Shown piece by piece: positions 50,301 through 59,778 of a DNA stretch of 64,000 nt. The DNA comes from Anaerobacterium chartisolvens. GTDB taxonomy: Bacteria > Bacillota > Clostridia > Acetivibrionales > DSM-27016. The notes beneath the pieces are model-generated. The model was not told the origin of the DNA, did no database searches, and saw only the letters and a program-made list of their open reading frames with translations. The stretch is from contig NZ_QPJT01000003.1 of assembly GCF_003337415.1 (NCBI RefSeq), positions 186,001 through 250,000 of the forward strand, read 5' to 3'. A program made the position numbers and the translations under genes. Every line of letters starts with the position of its first letter. Position 1 is the stretch's first letter.

Positions 50301-51773
50301 ATGAATAAAAAAGTCACAATCCTGCCGGGAACCCCAGACGACAATAACAGGGATTATCTTCCCGAGATTATAAAAACCACTGATGTGGTTGTAAATGAAA
50401 ACGGAAACAACTCCCAGGTCTACCCCGAAAGGCTGACCGAGTACACTGGAGTCATAGCCGACGGCATTGAAGACACCTGGTATGAATATGTGCCCGAAAG
50501 CTACGATCCGTCAAAGAAGACTCCTCTGGTATTTTCGATGCACGGCGGAATGATGACGGGCTGGGGACAGGCTATATACACCTCGTGGACAATGGTCGCA
50601 GACCGCGATGGCTTTATACTGGTATTTCCCAATTCATCTTCGGGAAGGTTCTGGACGGTGGAGTGGGATAAGGCCAAGCTGGAAAAAGGCCTTGAACCGG
50701 GTTTGCATCCGACTCCGAGCAGTCCCGGGGAAAATCACGACAATAGGCTGGTGCTTGGACTGCTCGACTTGATGAAGTCGAAGTATAATATTGACGAGGG
50801 ACGGGTTTTCATGCAGGGTATGTCGATGGGAGACATGATGACCAACCAGTTTGCGCGGAATTTCGGAAACCTCCTTGCCGGTGCTGCCGGTTCGGGTGCA
50901 GCGGTAGGCCGAGGACTTCTATATGACGGGGACGGAAAAATCATAAACCGTGGAGGCCCTCTGGCCATCTGGCAATCCCGTCCCGAATTGAACGGCTTTC
51001 CCGACGACCTGAAATTAAACAGATACAATAGGGAATACTGGCTTAGTATCAACGGCTGTAAAAGCCTGCCTGAAATCAGCATTCAGGGTGAGAATAACCT
51101 TGCGTTTTACAGCGGAGAAAGGGCCGATTTGGTTTACCTGGATATCAAGAACCGTGACCATGGACAAACTCTTGATGACGCCGGTCTGGTCTGGGATTAT
51201 TTCTTTTCCGGCACTCGCCGCGAGCAGGGCGGCAGCATAGTGCATACCGGAACCGTTGCTCCGCGCGTCGGTGACAGCTTTGCCGTCGCAATCGCAAAGG
51301 ACTGCTCAACAGCATGGTTCAAAAACAGTGTTATCGGTATGTCCGGCCCTGCAATAAAGTGGCAGAAGCTTAAATACCATGGTCTGAACGGAGGACAGGA
51401 GGTGAGGGGAGAATACCTGTGTGTACCTCTTTCGTTTATAGCAGAGGTATTTGACGCAGAGTATACACCTTCGGAGGATACCCTTTCGGCTGCGCTGATA
51501 CTCAAAGACGGAAGGGAACTGCAGTTTGCGCGTGGCAGTATTGGCTGTGCCGTTGACAACCGTATAACGTCAATGCTTTGTGAGGCACTGCACCGCAACG
51601 GAGAGCTGTATATATCGTTTGAATGGTTTTGCCGGAGCATCTGTAATCTTCATGTTTCGGTATGTGAAAATGTATTGTATGCTACCGACCACTATTCGGT
51701 ATTATCGGCAAACATGGCCGATCTTATCAACGATATTTTAAAAGGGGCGGAGCGTATTTTCTTATTATTTTAG
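50301..51773 (+). CDS. PHB-depolymerase-like esterase with C-terminal stalk domain (2)
   Basis: A 490-residue paralogue of the protein at 47241, very similar over its whole length (shared start VTILPGTPDDNNRDYLPEII). It keeps PLVFSMHGGMMTGWG, the nucleophile motif FMQGMSMGDMM, IKNRDHGQTL and the stalk domain GEYLCVPLSFIAEVFDAEY. The last ~10 residues differ. No signal peptide. The duplication around sucrose phosphorylase suggests two related acyl substrates or dosage. Confidence 0.8.
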   Translation: MNKKVTILPGTPDDNNRDYLPEIIKTTDVVVNENGNNSQVYPERLTEYTGVIADGIEDTWYEYVPESYDPSKKTPLVFSMHGGMMTGWGQAIYTSWTMVADRDGFILVFPNSSSGRFWTVEWDKAKLEKGLEPGLHPTPSSPGENHDNRLVLGLLDLMKSKYNIDEGRVFMQGMSMGDMMTNQFARNFGNLLAGAAGSGAAVGRGLLYDGDGKIINRGGPLAIWQSRPELNGFPDDLKLNRYNREYWLSINGCKSLPEISIQGENNLAFYSGERADLVYLDIKNRDHGQTLDDAGLVWDYFFSGTRREQGGSIVHTGTVAPRVGDSFAVAIAKDCSTAWFKNSVIGMSGPAIKWQKLKYHGLNGGQEVRGEYLCVPLSFIAEVFDAEYTPSEDTLSAALILKDGRELQFARGSIGCAVDNRITSMLCEALHRNGELYISFEWFCRSICNLHVSVCENVLYATDHYSVLSANMADLINDILKGAERIFLLF

Positions 51774-51788
51774 AAGGGTGGGTTACTT

Positions 51789-52646
51789 ATGGCGGTTTTA
51801 AAAATGAATTTCCTGTCAAAAGCATTAAGAATGAATACAAATATTACTGTGATTTTACCTACAATAAGCTTTGACCTCAGCTTGGCGGGCTTTGAAGACA
51901 CGTATATTCCAGGGATGAAATATCAGGCTATGTATCTGCTGCACGGCGGAAGCGGCGACGACAGTGATTATGTAAATTTTACCAATATTGTCCGATATGC
52001 GGATCGCAATAAGCTTGCGGTTATAATGCCAAGTGTAAATAACTCCTGTTATACTGACTATGAAGACGGGACCAGATACTTTACCTATATCACGGAAGAA
52101 TTGCCAAGACTCTGCAAAACATTATTTCCGATATCTGATAAAAGGGAGGATACATTTATTGCCGGTCTGTCTATGGGCTCTCACGGAGCAATGAAGGCAG
52201 CCATGAATTATCCTGAGAGGTATGCGGCAGTTCTGCTGATGTCCGGGGCTTCTTACCGCCCCGGAGTTCCAAGCATGGTAAAAACGGTTAATGGTAAAAT
52301 TGATTTTGACAATATAATGAAAAGCCCGGTCAGCGGCGGCATCGATGAGAAAATTAACGATCCGGAATATATCAAAGGTACTGTCAACGATGTTTATGCT
52401 GCGGCAAAAAATAACGTAGAACTGGGGAAGAAGCTGCCCAAGGTTTTCTTCCGTGTCGGCGATAGTGATCACGCACTTCACCGTGCTACATTGGCCGAAA
52501 AGGATCTCAGGGAATGGGGATATGAAACCAGGATTGAAGTTATTCAGGGAATGGGGCATGAATGGGATTTGTGGGACGAGACTCTTAAAATTGCACTGCA
52601 GGAATGGCTGCCCCTCCGTCGGGATATAATTTATCCCGAAGATTAA
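51789..52646 (+). CDS. Cytoplasmic esterase, esterase D / CE1-like family (3)
   Basis: A 285-residue alpha/beta hydrolase homologous to the genes at 40546 and 45116. YLLHGGSGDDSDY, nucleophile Ser in IAGLSMGSHGAMKA, Asp in VGDSDHALHR and His in MGHEWDLWDE complete a triad. The ATG follows GAAGGGTGG, 15 bases after the preceding gene. It is the last gene of the esterase-phosphorylase run before a miniature element and the LacI gene. Confidence 0.88.
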   Translation: MAVLKMNFLSKALRMNTNITVILPTISFDLSLAGFEDTYIPGMKYQAMYLLHGGSGDDSDYVNFTNIVRYADRNKLAVIMPSVNNSCYTDYEDGTRYFTYITEELPRLCKTLFPISDKREDTFIAGLSMGSHGAMKAAMNYPERYAAVLLMSGASYRPGVPSMVKTVNGKIDFDNIMKSPVSGGIDEKINDPEYIKGTVNDVYAAAKNNVELGKKLPKVFFRVGDSDHALHRATLAEKDLREWGYETRIEVIQGMGHEWDLWDETLKIALQEWLPLRRDIIYPED

Positions 52647-52739
52647 TATTAACTCTTATCCGTGGTTCAATAGGAAAGTATTGGTTTAATGAATTCCAAC
52701 GGGTGTATTTAATTTAAGTGACGAAAATGCAAATTTTAA

Positions 52740-52920
52740 CTCCCCTTCTATCTTCCCCTCATATTGAGGGGAAGAAAAAGAAGGGCACTGGAGAAGAAAA
52801 TGAGAAGAACAACGCAGGCGCATGTAAAGCAGCTAGCGAAAGAAATAAGAAGACATCCTACAAGTCCTACATGGACCTTCTTTTCCTTCCCCTCGAAGTG
52901 AGGGGAAGATAGATAGGGAG
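52740..52920. repeat. 181-bp miniature element with 21-base inverted ends
   Basis: Ends CTCCCCTTCTATCTTCCCCTC and GAGGGGAAGATAGATAGGGAG (21 bases) are complementary with few mismatches, each followed inward by its own CTTCCCCTC/GAGGGGAAG hairpin. The interior holds 33 codons (52800-52901) starting MRRTTQAHVKQLAKEIRRHP that resemble the start of DUF559 endonuclease-like proteins. It looks like a non-autonomous element with a gene remnant. The rest of the gap 52647-53180 shows no gene. Confidence 0.8.
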
Positions 52921-53180
52921 CTTATTAAAAATCTGGATCTGGAATAAAACGCCATAATATATTGGCTCTTTTTACCCATTTTTTTTGGATAATTATGCTG
53001 TTATGTAAAAAAGGTGCTTCAATTGTAGTCCCTATTGCGATTTTCCGAAATGCTGTGTCAGATATAATTTATGCACCCAATTTAAACAATAATTTTTGTG
53101 TTTTTTAAAGCTTATAGTATAATAGCAATAAAGGGAGAAAATATTAATTTACGGCGTATTATGCTCAAGAGGTAGTGTAT

Positions 53181-54215
53181 ATGAAACCTAACGAAATAAA
53201 TGCAAAAAAAATAGCAGAATTGACGGGAGTATCGCTAAGCACTGTTTCCATTGTATTGAATAACAGAAGCGATGAATTCAGGATTTCGGACAAGACAGCC
53301 GAGAGGATTTTAGAGACTGCGAATAAATTGGGATATCAGCCTGTAAAAAGGGAAAGGCGTAAAAAAAGGAATTTTCACAAATCTGTAATATGTGTTTTTT
53401 TGCCGTTCAATTTGGAAGGAAGCCCTATAAACCAGTTTCTTAAAAATACTCATAAATACATGAGGGATCAGGGGTTACAGTACAAAATAATCTTATTACC
53501 GTATGAGCTGGGAAAATTACATCAGGTATCCACGTGGATCTGCAGTGAATTTGCTTCGGGTGCGGTTTTGATGGCACTTACCGATAGTGACATAGAATTT
53601 ATCGAGAACAGTAGTTTCAATATTCCCGTGGTTTTATACAACCGCACAGCCAGGGGTTACTGCTCGGTGCTTACTGATGATTATACTTTGGGAAGCAAGG
53701 CAATGAGCCATTTTATCAGGCGGGGGCACAAAAAATTCGTAACTATATCGCCGGATTATTCAAGCCGGGCGTTGAGCCTTCGAGGGGTAGGCTATTTTGA
53801 CAGATTCAGAAGTCAGAATTTTGATTCCGGCACCGACGCTTTTATTCTTCCGACTGTTTTTAGTGAGGCTAATGACATGGGAGGATATAATGCGATGCGG
53901 GAGATTTTAAAGTCTGAAGCATTGCCCACGGCGGTTTTTGTTCTGGCAGACTGTATGGTGACGGGAGTTGTCCGCTGCATTAAGGAAGCTGGATTTGACA
54001 TTCCGGAAAATTTTGAGATTATTTCTTACGGAAACAATACTGTCAATAGTATTATCAAGCCCGGTATAACCAGCTTCGCTCCCCCGCTCCAGGAAATGGG
54101 CTGTAACTGTATAAAAATACTGCACAGTGCAATCACCAGAGGAACGTTGACGGACAGTGTCAAGCTCAGCTTCGAGGCTGAGTGTGTATTCAGGGAAAGC
54201 TCTCCCGAGGCCTAG
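53181..54215 (+). CDS. LacI-family transcriptional regulator
   Basis: A 344-residue LacI/GalR regulator. The headpiece KKIAELTGVSLSTVSIVLNNRS with hinge residues to about 60 is followed by a periplasmic-binding-like sensor domain (RGYCSVLTDDYTLGSKAMSHFI, PTAVFVLADCMVTGVV). The ATG at 53181 has AGAGG at good spacing. It is likely the sugar-responsive regulator of the esterase/phosphorylase locus on its left and the esterase/binding-protein genes on its right, by position. Confidence 0.92.
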   Translation: MKPNEINAKKIAELTGVSLSTVSIVLNNRSDEFRISDKTAERILETANKLGYQPVKRERRKKRNFHKSVICVFLPFNLEGSPINQFLKNTHKYMRDQGLQYKIILLPYELGKLHQVSTWICSEFASGAVLMALTDSDIEFIENSSFNIPVVLYNRTARGYCSVLTDDYTLGSKAMSHFIRRGHKKFVTISPDYSSRALSLRGVGYFDRFRSQNFDSGTDAFILPTVFSEANDMGGYNAMREILKSEALPTAVFVLADCMVTGVVRCIKEAGFDIPENFEIISYGNNTVNSIIKPGITSFAPPLQEMGCNCIKILHSAITRGTLTDSVKLSFEAECVFRESSPEA

Positions 54216-54327
54216 CAACAGCGTTCTTTAAACAGCTTATAAATGCGATAAGAATACCGAGGAATAGTGATAAAGGATATAGATTTCATTACATTTTGTA
54301 GCCGCTATGCGGCTTATGGAGGTTAAT

Positions 54328-55272
54328 ATGAAAAGAGCGGAACACGTACTTCCCGAATTAAGAAAAATAATGGAAGGGTTTCCTGTTGTTGATTTGCGGA
54401 ACCCACAGATCCCCGAGGGCTTTGAGATGCCTAAGATAGAAAGGTCTCCGCTTGTTAAGACTTCTGAACGTAAAATAACGGGGCCGGAGTCTGAAATCAG
54501 AGTTAAAATATATGAGCCTGCCGGGAGAACAGAAGCGCTTCTGCCTGCATTGCTATGGATTCACGGAGGCGGTTATGTTCTGGGAAGCCTGGACATAGAT
54601 GACGGCTTATGCGAGCAATTTGTAATTGCGGCAAATTGCGTTACTGTATCGGTAGATTACCGCCTGGCACCGGAATATCCTTATCCGGCGGCTATAGAGG
54701 ATTGCTATGCGGCACTTAAATGGATGGTGAATGAAGCAGATAAGTTATGCATTAATACTTCTAAAGTCGCCGTTGCCGGAGCCAGCGCGGGCGGTGGGCT
54801 TACAGCCGCGCTGGCACTTCTTGCACGTGACAGGGGAGAGGTTAAAATTGCGTTTCAAATGCCCCTTTATCCTATGCTCGATGACCGCAACACCACACCT
54901 TCAAGCTATGAAATAAATAAAGAGAACTTTCCAAGGCTATGGAACAGGGAACAAAACAGGCTGGCCTGGAGCATGTACCTTGGCAGCAGCGTTGCCGATG
55001 AGGTTCCGGGGTATGCGGCGCCAGCCCGCGCCAGAGATTTGACCGGACTGCCGCCTGCGTATACCTGCATTGGAGTCCTTGATCTTTTCAGGGATGAAAC
55101 CATTGAGTATGTCAACCGTTTAGCTCAGGCGGATGTCCCTGTTGAATTCCATCTATACCCGGGGTGCTTCCATGGATTTGAGACGATATTCAACGATACC
55201 GAAATTGGCAAAAGGGCAAGGAACGAATATATAAACGCATTGGCAGATGCCTTGAACAAACCCGAAGACTGA
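54328..55272 (+). CDS. HSL-family (alpha/beta hydrolase fold-3) esterase
   Basis: A 314-residue hormone-sensitive-lipase-type esterase: oxyanion motif WIHGGGYVLGS, nucleophile Ser in VAGASAGGGLTA, Asp in GVLDLFRDE and His in PGCFHGFE. The ATG at 54328 follows GGAGGTT. No signal peptide. These enzymes hydrolyse short-chain acyl esters, in keeping with the other esterases nearby but from a different family. Confidence 0.9.
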   Translation: MKRAEHVLPELRKIMEGFPVVDLRNPQIPEGFEMPKIERSPLVKTSERKITGPESEIRVKIYEPAGRTEALLPALLWIHGGGYVLGSLDIDDGLCEQFVIAANCVTVSVDYRLAPEYPYPAAIEDCYAALKWMVNEADKLCINTSKVAVAGASAGGGLTAALALLARDRGEVKIAFQMPLYPMLDDRNTTPSSYEINKENFPRLWNREQNRLAWSMYLGSSVADEVPGYAAPARARDLTGLPPAYTCIGVLDLFRDETIEYVNRLAQADVPVEFHLYPGCFHGFETIFNDTEIGKRARNEYINALADALNKPED

Positions 55273-55308
55273 TATTCAATACAGGCATGTAGCACAAAAT
55301 ATGCCATG

Positions 55309-55358
55309 CGGTTGACAGGTACCCATGTATATGAAATAATATGGGTGCATGTCAACCG
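55309..55358. repeat. Inverted repeat before the second binding-protein gene
   Basis: CGGTTGACA pairs with TGTCAACCG and ACCCAT with ATGGGT inside it, giving a 15-bp interrupted stem around AT-rich bases. It may be the terminator of the upstream esterase or an operator for the gene at 55392; no T-run follows. Confidence 0.6.
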
Positions 55359-55391
55359 GCGAATAGGATATGATAAACAGGGAGGGTGCTT

Positions 55392-57083
55392 ATGCAGACA
55401 GTAAAGGAGATATCGCTCATTCTTGTTCTTTCGGCTTTCTTTGGGGTGTTTTCAGGCTGCAGCCCAAATAATAATATATCAGACGGAAATACGGCAACGG
55501 CAGACACTTCAACAGCAGATTCCAAATTATCCAATACATCGGCTAAAGCTCTTCCAATCGTCGAAGAACCAATAACCTTAAAGGTTTGGATGCCTTATAT
55601 TCTGCAGTCACGAGTAAAGTCAAATTCAATTATGAAATCCAATATTGAGCTGGAGAAAAGGACAGGTATTAAAATCCAGTGGATAGAACCTCCTGCCGGA
55701 CAAGCGGCTGAGGCTTACAATCTTATGATAGCATCTCGGGATTTACCGGATCTGATTGAGGATATTAATGCTGCCCAAAGCAATGATTACAGCTATCCCG
55801 GCGGTTACGACAAGGCAATAGACGACGGTGTCATACTTAAATTGAATGATTTGATTGATAAATATGCCCCTAACTATAAAAAAATTATTAATTCTGACCC
55901 AATTACTAAAAAGCTGACAATCACAGATAAAGGTAACATATATGGGATTGCACAAATTAATGCCGACATTTCCGACATAAACAGGCCCATTATACCCAGA
56001 GCAGCTAATCCGGGAAATGGCCTGGTTATCCGCAGGGACTGGCTTGACGATCTGGGACTGGAAATTCCGGTTACTTTGGATGATTGGTATACTGTTTTAA
56101 AAGCCTTTAAAGAAAAGAAAGGCGCTGTGGCCCCACTGTTGATAAATAAAACAGGTGCAGGGCTTAATTCGCAATTTTTGACTGCATTTGGTACGGCTTA
56201 TACTAACAGAAAAGGGCAGGAGTTTTACCAGGAAAACGGAAAAGTAAAGTTTGGTCCCATTGAACCTGGCTATAAGAAGTATTTAACCTTTATGAACAAA
56301 TGGTATGAGGAAGGCCTGATTGATAAGTTCTTTATGGTCAGAGATGCTGATCTCGATACTTTTTCGGCAAAATATATGCCCGCCGGCAAGGCGGGAGCGA
56401 CAAACCTTGGGTTTGGGTGGGTCGGAGACTATTATAGCAAAGTGTCGAAAACCGCCCAAGATCCGGATTTTTATTTGCAGCCGGTTAATCCGCCTGTATC
56501 AGGGACAGGCGAGCAGGTACATTTCCGCTATACCACCTGGAGCGTGGGTGGCTTTACTGCCATAACAACCTCCTGCAAATATCCCGAAGCAGCAATAAAA
56601 TGGCTGGACTATGTATATTCAAAAGAGGGCATACTGATGACAAACTGGGGTATAGAAGGAACTTCCTATAATATGAGGGAAGGGAAGCCTGTCATAGTGG
56701 AGAGGATTCTCAACGATCCGGAACCGGCATGGGCGTGGATGTTAGAGACCAGATTCAATGGCTTATCAACTCCGGGTGTAGCCGACGAGCAGTGGATGAA
56801 CTCCCTGCTGTCTGAGGCACAGCTGGAATCCAGAAAATATTGGGGACAAACGGATAATAGCTGGAATATGCCGCCCTTGTACCGAACCTATGAGGAGGAG
56901 GCTGTTTATACCTCAGGGATGAGTGATATCATAGCTTATGTCGATGATATGACTGTTAAATTCATAATGGGAAGTGAGTCTGTTTCCAACTACGATGCAT
57001 TTGTAAGCGAGATTAAAAATATGGGTATTGATCAGATTATAAAAATACAACAGAACGCTCTGGACAGATATAACAAGCGATAA
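55392..57083 (+). CDS. Second solute-binding lipoprotein
   Basis: A 563-residue extracellular solute-binding protein. Signal peptide with lipobox FSGC (Cys23), Ser/Thr/Asp-rich linker, then a large binding domain (ITLKVWMPYILQSRVKSNSI, WLDYVYSKEGILMTNWGIEG). It is of the LplA-like type used for plant oligosaccharides. GGGAGGG precedes the ATG at 55392. No permease adjoins it, so it may feed the LplB/YtcP-like permeases at 43201-45018 or serve as an additional receptor. Confidence 0.9.
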   Translation: MQTVKEISLILVLSAFFGVFSGCSPNNNISDGNTATADTSTADSKLSNTSAKALPIVEEPITLKVWMPYILQSRVKSNSIMKSNIELEKRTGIKIQWIEPPAGQAAEAYNLMIASRDLPDLIEDINAAQSNDYSYPGGYDKAIDDGVILKLNDLIDKYAPNYKKIINSDPITKKLTITDKGNIYGIAQINADISDINRPIIPRAANPGNGLVIRRDWLDDLGLEIPVTLDDWYTVLKAFKEKKGAVAPLLINKTGAGLNSQFLTAFGTAYTNRKGQEFYQENGKVKFGPIEPGYKKYLTFMNKWYEEGLIDKFFMVRDADLDTFSAKYMPAGKAGATNLGFGWVGDYYSKVSKTAQDPDFYLQPVNPPVSGTGEQVHFRYTTWSVGGFTAITTSCKYPEAAIKWLDYVYSKEGILMTNWGIEGTSYNMREGKPVIVERILNDPEPAWAWMLETRFNGLSTPGVADEQWMNSLLSEAQLESRKYWGQTDNSWNMPPLYRTYEEEAVYTSGMSDIIAYVDDMTVKFIMGSESVSNYDAFVSEIKNMGIDQIIKIQQNALDRYNKR

Positions 57084-57095
57084 AACCGCAGCTTG

Positions 57096-57206
57096 CCACC
57101 GCTGCGGCATCATGGGGACGGTTCTTCTGCTTTCCTTTCAGTCCTACGCTGCGCTACGGAAGCATAAGAATCCGTCCCCAAGATTCCTCCGCTGTTTTTC
57201 TGCAAG
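57096..57206 (+). repeat. GGGGACGG palindromic repeat, copy E
   Basis: A 111-bp element: CCACCGCTGCGG, then GGGGACGGTTC...GAATCCGTCCCC as an imperfect palindrome, ending TGCAAG. An inverted homologue (copy F) lies at 63628-63739. A 16-base sequence, GTTTTCACACAGCCTG, follows at 57236 and also at 63769 in the same orientation. Confidence 0.85.
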
Positions 57207-57333
57207 GACAAAGCTTTACAATTTCATTCAAAATAGTTTTCACACAGCCTGTAACTATATCCCCCATGTAAAATCTTTATTGCTAAATATTTAGATGCGG
57301 CAGGTTACCGGCTTAAGGGAAGAGGGAGGAGTT

Positions 57334-59688
57334 ATGCAGATAAAGAGACAGATTCAAAATAGGAAAAAAGTTTTTAAAACCTGGATAGCTACCAATTTGT
57401 TAATTTTTATAATCCCTATTATAGTAGGCGAATTTGTATATTACAATTCAATAAACATAATAAAGCATGAGGTAGAAAGTGTTCATCTGGCCTCCTTGCA
57501 GCAATTTAAAATATTGGTTGACGGCAAGATGGGGGAATTAAAAAAAATCGGCAATGCTTTGGCAATTGACCCCAAAATTAAAACTCTTTCAAATTCCCGG
57601 GAACTGTATACGCCGCAAAACCTGTATACCATGGGCAATATCCAAAAGGATCTAAAAAAATATATTGTGTCAAACAGCTTTGTTGAAAATATATATTTGT
57701 ATTTCAGCCACGGCGGATGTCTTTTAACTGACAATGGCATATATACCGGCAGCGAAATAAAACTCTTTATAGAAGATGCCTTTATGACAGGATTGGAGGA
57801 ATGGCAAAAGCAGATTCAGCAAGTGAACCCGGGAAATATAAGGATTTCTAAAAAAGACAGCGGTACGGGTGCCAGAAATTCCGTAGTATTATTTCAATCC
57901 CTTACACCCAATATATATTCAAAATCGCCCGGGGTTACAATGATGATAGCTATAAATGCTGAAAAGCTCAGCGATGTAATGAGCAGCCTGGATACCGAAT
58001 CAAAAGCCAATATATCCATTCTCAACAATTTAAATGAAGATTTAAAGCTTTATGGCGGGGACGATTTCCCGTTTGTAAATTATAAGGATTTAAAAGCTTA
58101 TAACAGTGTTTTTAACATAAGCAATAAAAATCAGGATATAACGGTAACCCACGTAGGGTCGGAGATTATCAACCTAGAATATATCCTTTCCATGCCCTCA
58201 TCGGTTTTTGCCTATAAAATCAGATACATTAAAACAGTAGTATACTTTTATATTGGAGTATGCGTTGTTTTGGGTGCTATAGTTATTTATCTGGTCGCAA
58301 AAAAGAATTATGATCCTCTGAGGAGGTTAACCCAGATTTCATCAAAGAATGCTTCTTTATTTAAGCAGTCCGGCATGAATGAGTACAAAGTGATAGAAAA
58401 CGCAATTAACTCTCTCATTACCGACAAGGAAAACGCAGAAACAAGGATCAGGAATCAGGATATTCCGTTGCGCAAAAACTTTCTTATGAGAATGCTCAAG
58501 GGCAGCATCAGGGATAAAACCCGTATGGAAAACCTGCAAAAAATATATAAAATAGATTTTGAAAGCAATAATTTTATTGTTATTACTTTTGAAATAGAAA
58601 ATCCTGAAAGTATATTGCTCAATAACAGCGAAAATCCGGATGAAGAAAATACTGAGCTGGTTTATTTTATTATTCAAAATATCACTGAGGAGCTGATAGG
58701 TGATAAGTATATAAGATATTTTACTGAGATAGATGGCATGAGTGTTTGCCTAATCAATTATAAACATGGGATGGACGATGCGGATGTTGATTCGGGCTAC
58801 AATGCTGTTGCAGAAGCGGCTCAGAATTCAATTAAACTTATACAGGAGCATTTTGACATTCAACTTTCGGCTGCAGTCAGTGATATTAAGAAGGATTTTG
58901 ACGGAATTCCCGCCGCATATTCGGAGACTCTTGAAATTTTAGAATATAAAAGACTTATGGAAAAATCAAATATAGTGATCAAATATGGATCAATAGAGCA
59001 GAGCAAAGCGGATGAGACAGAGAATATAAACACAATGAAAAATGAAATTTGTTTTATGAATTATTTATTGGACAATGATTTTAAGAATGCCAGTCTTATG
59101 CTTGACAGTATTATGGAATTATATTTGCCGTCTCATACAGCTAACTTTCAAGTCGTAAAATGCCGCATGTTCGGTTTGATTAATATAATGCTCAATGCAA
59201 TCGGAGAATTTAAATCCAAGGCTGACATGGATTATTTTAATAAGCTTGATCCCATGACGCGAATGATTAATTCTAAATCAGGAACTGAATTAAAGAAGCA
59301 GATAAAACTGATTTTCAAGAGTATTGTAGAGTACAGCGACAATAACCAATCCAAAGAGGCACAAAGTAAGATTACTGAAATAATTGATTATATTAATCAT
59401 CATTATTCCGATCAGAACTTAAATGTATCGGCTATAGCAGTGAAATATGAAATGAATGTTTCCTACTTGAGCAGAATATTTAAAAAACGTACTGGGATAA
59501 GTATTTTAGACTATATCCATAAACAGCGTATTGAAAATGCAAAGCTGATGCTTTCCACCGGGCTGAGTATAGCTGAGATTTCTGAAAAAGCCGGGTATAC
59601 CAGCAGTCTGGCTCTGATACGAACATTTAAAAAATATGAAGGGATTACACCGGGTAAATACAGAGAGAATATGAAGTTACAACAGTAG
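57334..59688 (+). CDS. Two-TM sensor AraC-family regulator
   Basis: A 784-residue membrane-bound regulator. TM1 (about 19-41) and TM2 (about 298-318) enclose an extracellular sensor domain, followed by a linker and a C-terminal AraC domain (about 685-780: LNVSAIAVKYEMNVSYLSRIF, SIAEISEKAGYTSSLALIRTF). Proteins of this layout sit next to LplA/LplB/YtcP-like sugar transporters and sense extracellular sugar. Its neighbour is the second binding-protein gene. The ATG at 57334 follows GGGAGGA; an upstream ATG at 57295 lacks one. Confidence 0.9.
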   Translation: MQIKRQIQNRKKVFKTWIATNLLIFIIPIIVGEFVYYNSINIIKHEVESVHLASLQQFKILVDGKMGELKKIGNALAIDPKIKTLSNSRELYTPQNLYTMGNIQKDLKKYIVSNSFVENIYLYFSHGGCLLTDNGIYTGSEIKLFIEDAFMTGLEEWQKQIQQVNPGNIRISKKDSGTGARNSVVLFQSLTPNIYSKSPGVTMMIAINAEKLSDVMSSLDTESKANISILNNLNEDLKLYGGDDFPFVNYKDLKAYNSVFNISNKNQDITVTHVGSEIINLEYILSMPSSVFAYKIRYIKTVVYFYIGVCVVLGAIVIYLVAKKNYDPLRRLTQISSKNASLFKQSGMNEYKVIENAINSLITDKENAETRIRNQDIPLRKNFLMRMLKGSIRDKTRMENLQKIYKIDFESNNFIVITFEIENPESILLNNSENPDEENTELVYFIIQNITEELIGDKYIRYFTEIDGMSVCLINYKHGMDDADVDSGYNAVAEAAQNSIKLIQEHFDIQLSAAVSDIKKDFDGIPAAYSETLEILEYKRLMEKSNIVIKYGSIEQSKADETENINTMKNEICFMNYLLDNDFKNASLMLDSIMELYLPSHTANFQVVKCRMFGLINIMLNAIGEFKSKADMDYFNKLDPMTRMINSKSGTELKKQIKLIFKSIVEYSDNNQSKEAQSKITEIIDYINHHYSDQNLNVSAIAVKYEMNVSYLSRIFKKRTGISILDYIHKQRIENAKLMLSTGLSIAEISEKAGYTSSLALIRTFKKYEGITPGKYRENMKLQQ

Positions 59689-59778
59689 CTCTGCTGTCCA
59701 ATAAAGTCAGTCACAAAAAATGCGGAGTGTGAGATTATATACGAGTACATTAATATACCCAGTAATACGAAAGGAGGA

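Noticed and set aside
55392..57083. Second binding protein belonging to its own complete ABC importer
   Set aside because: No permease or ATPase gene adjoins it in the window.
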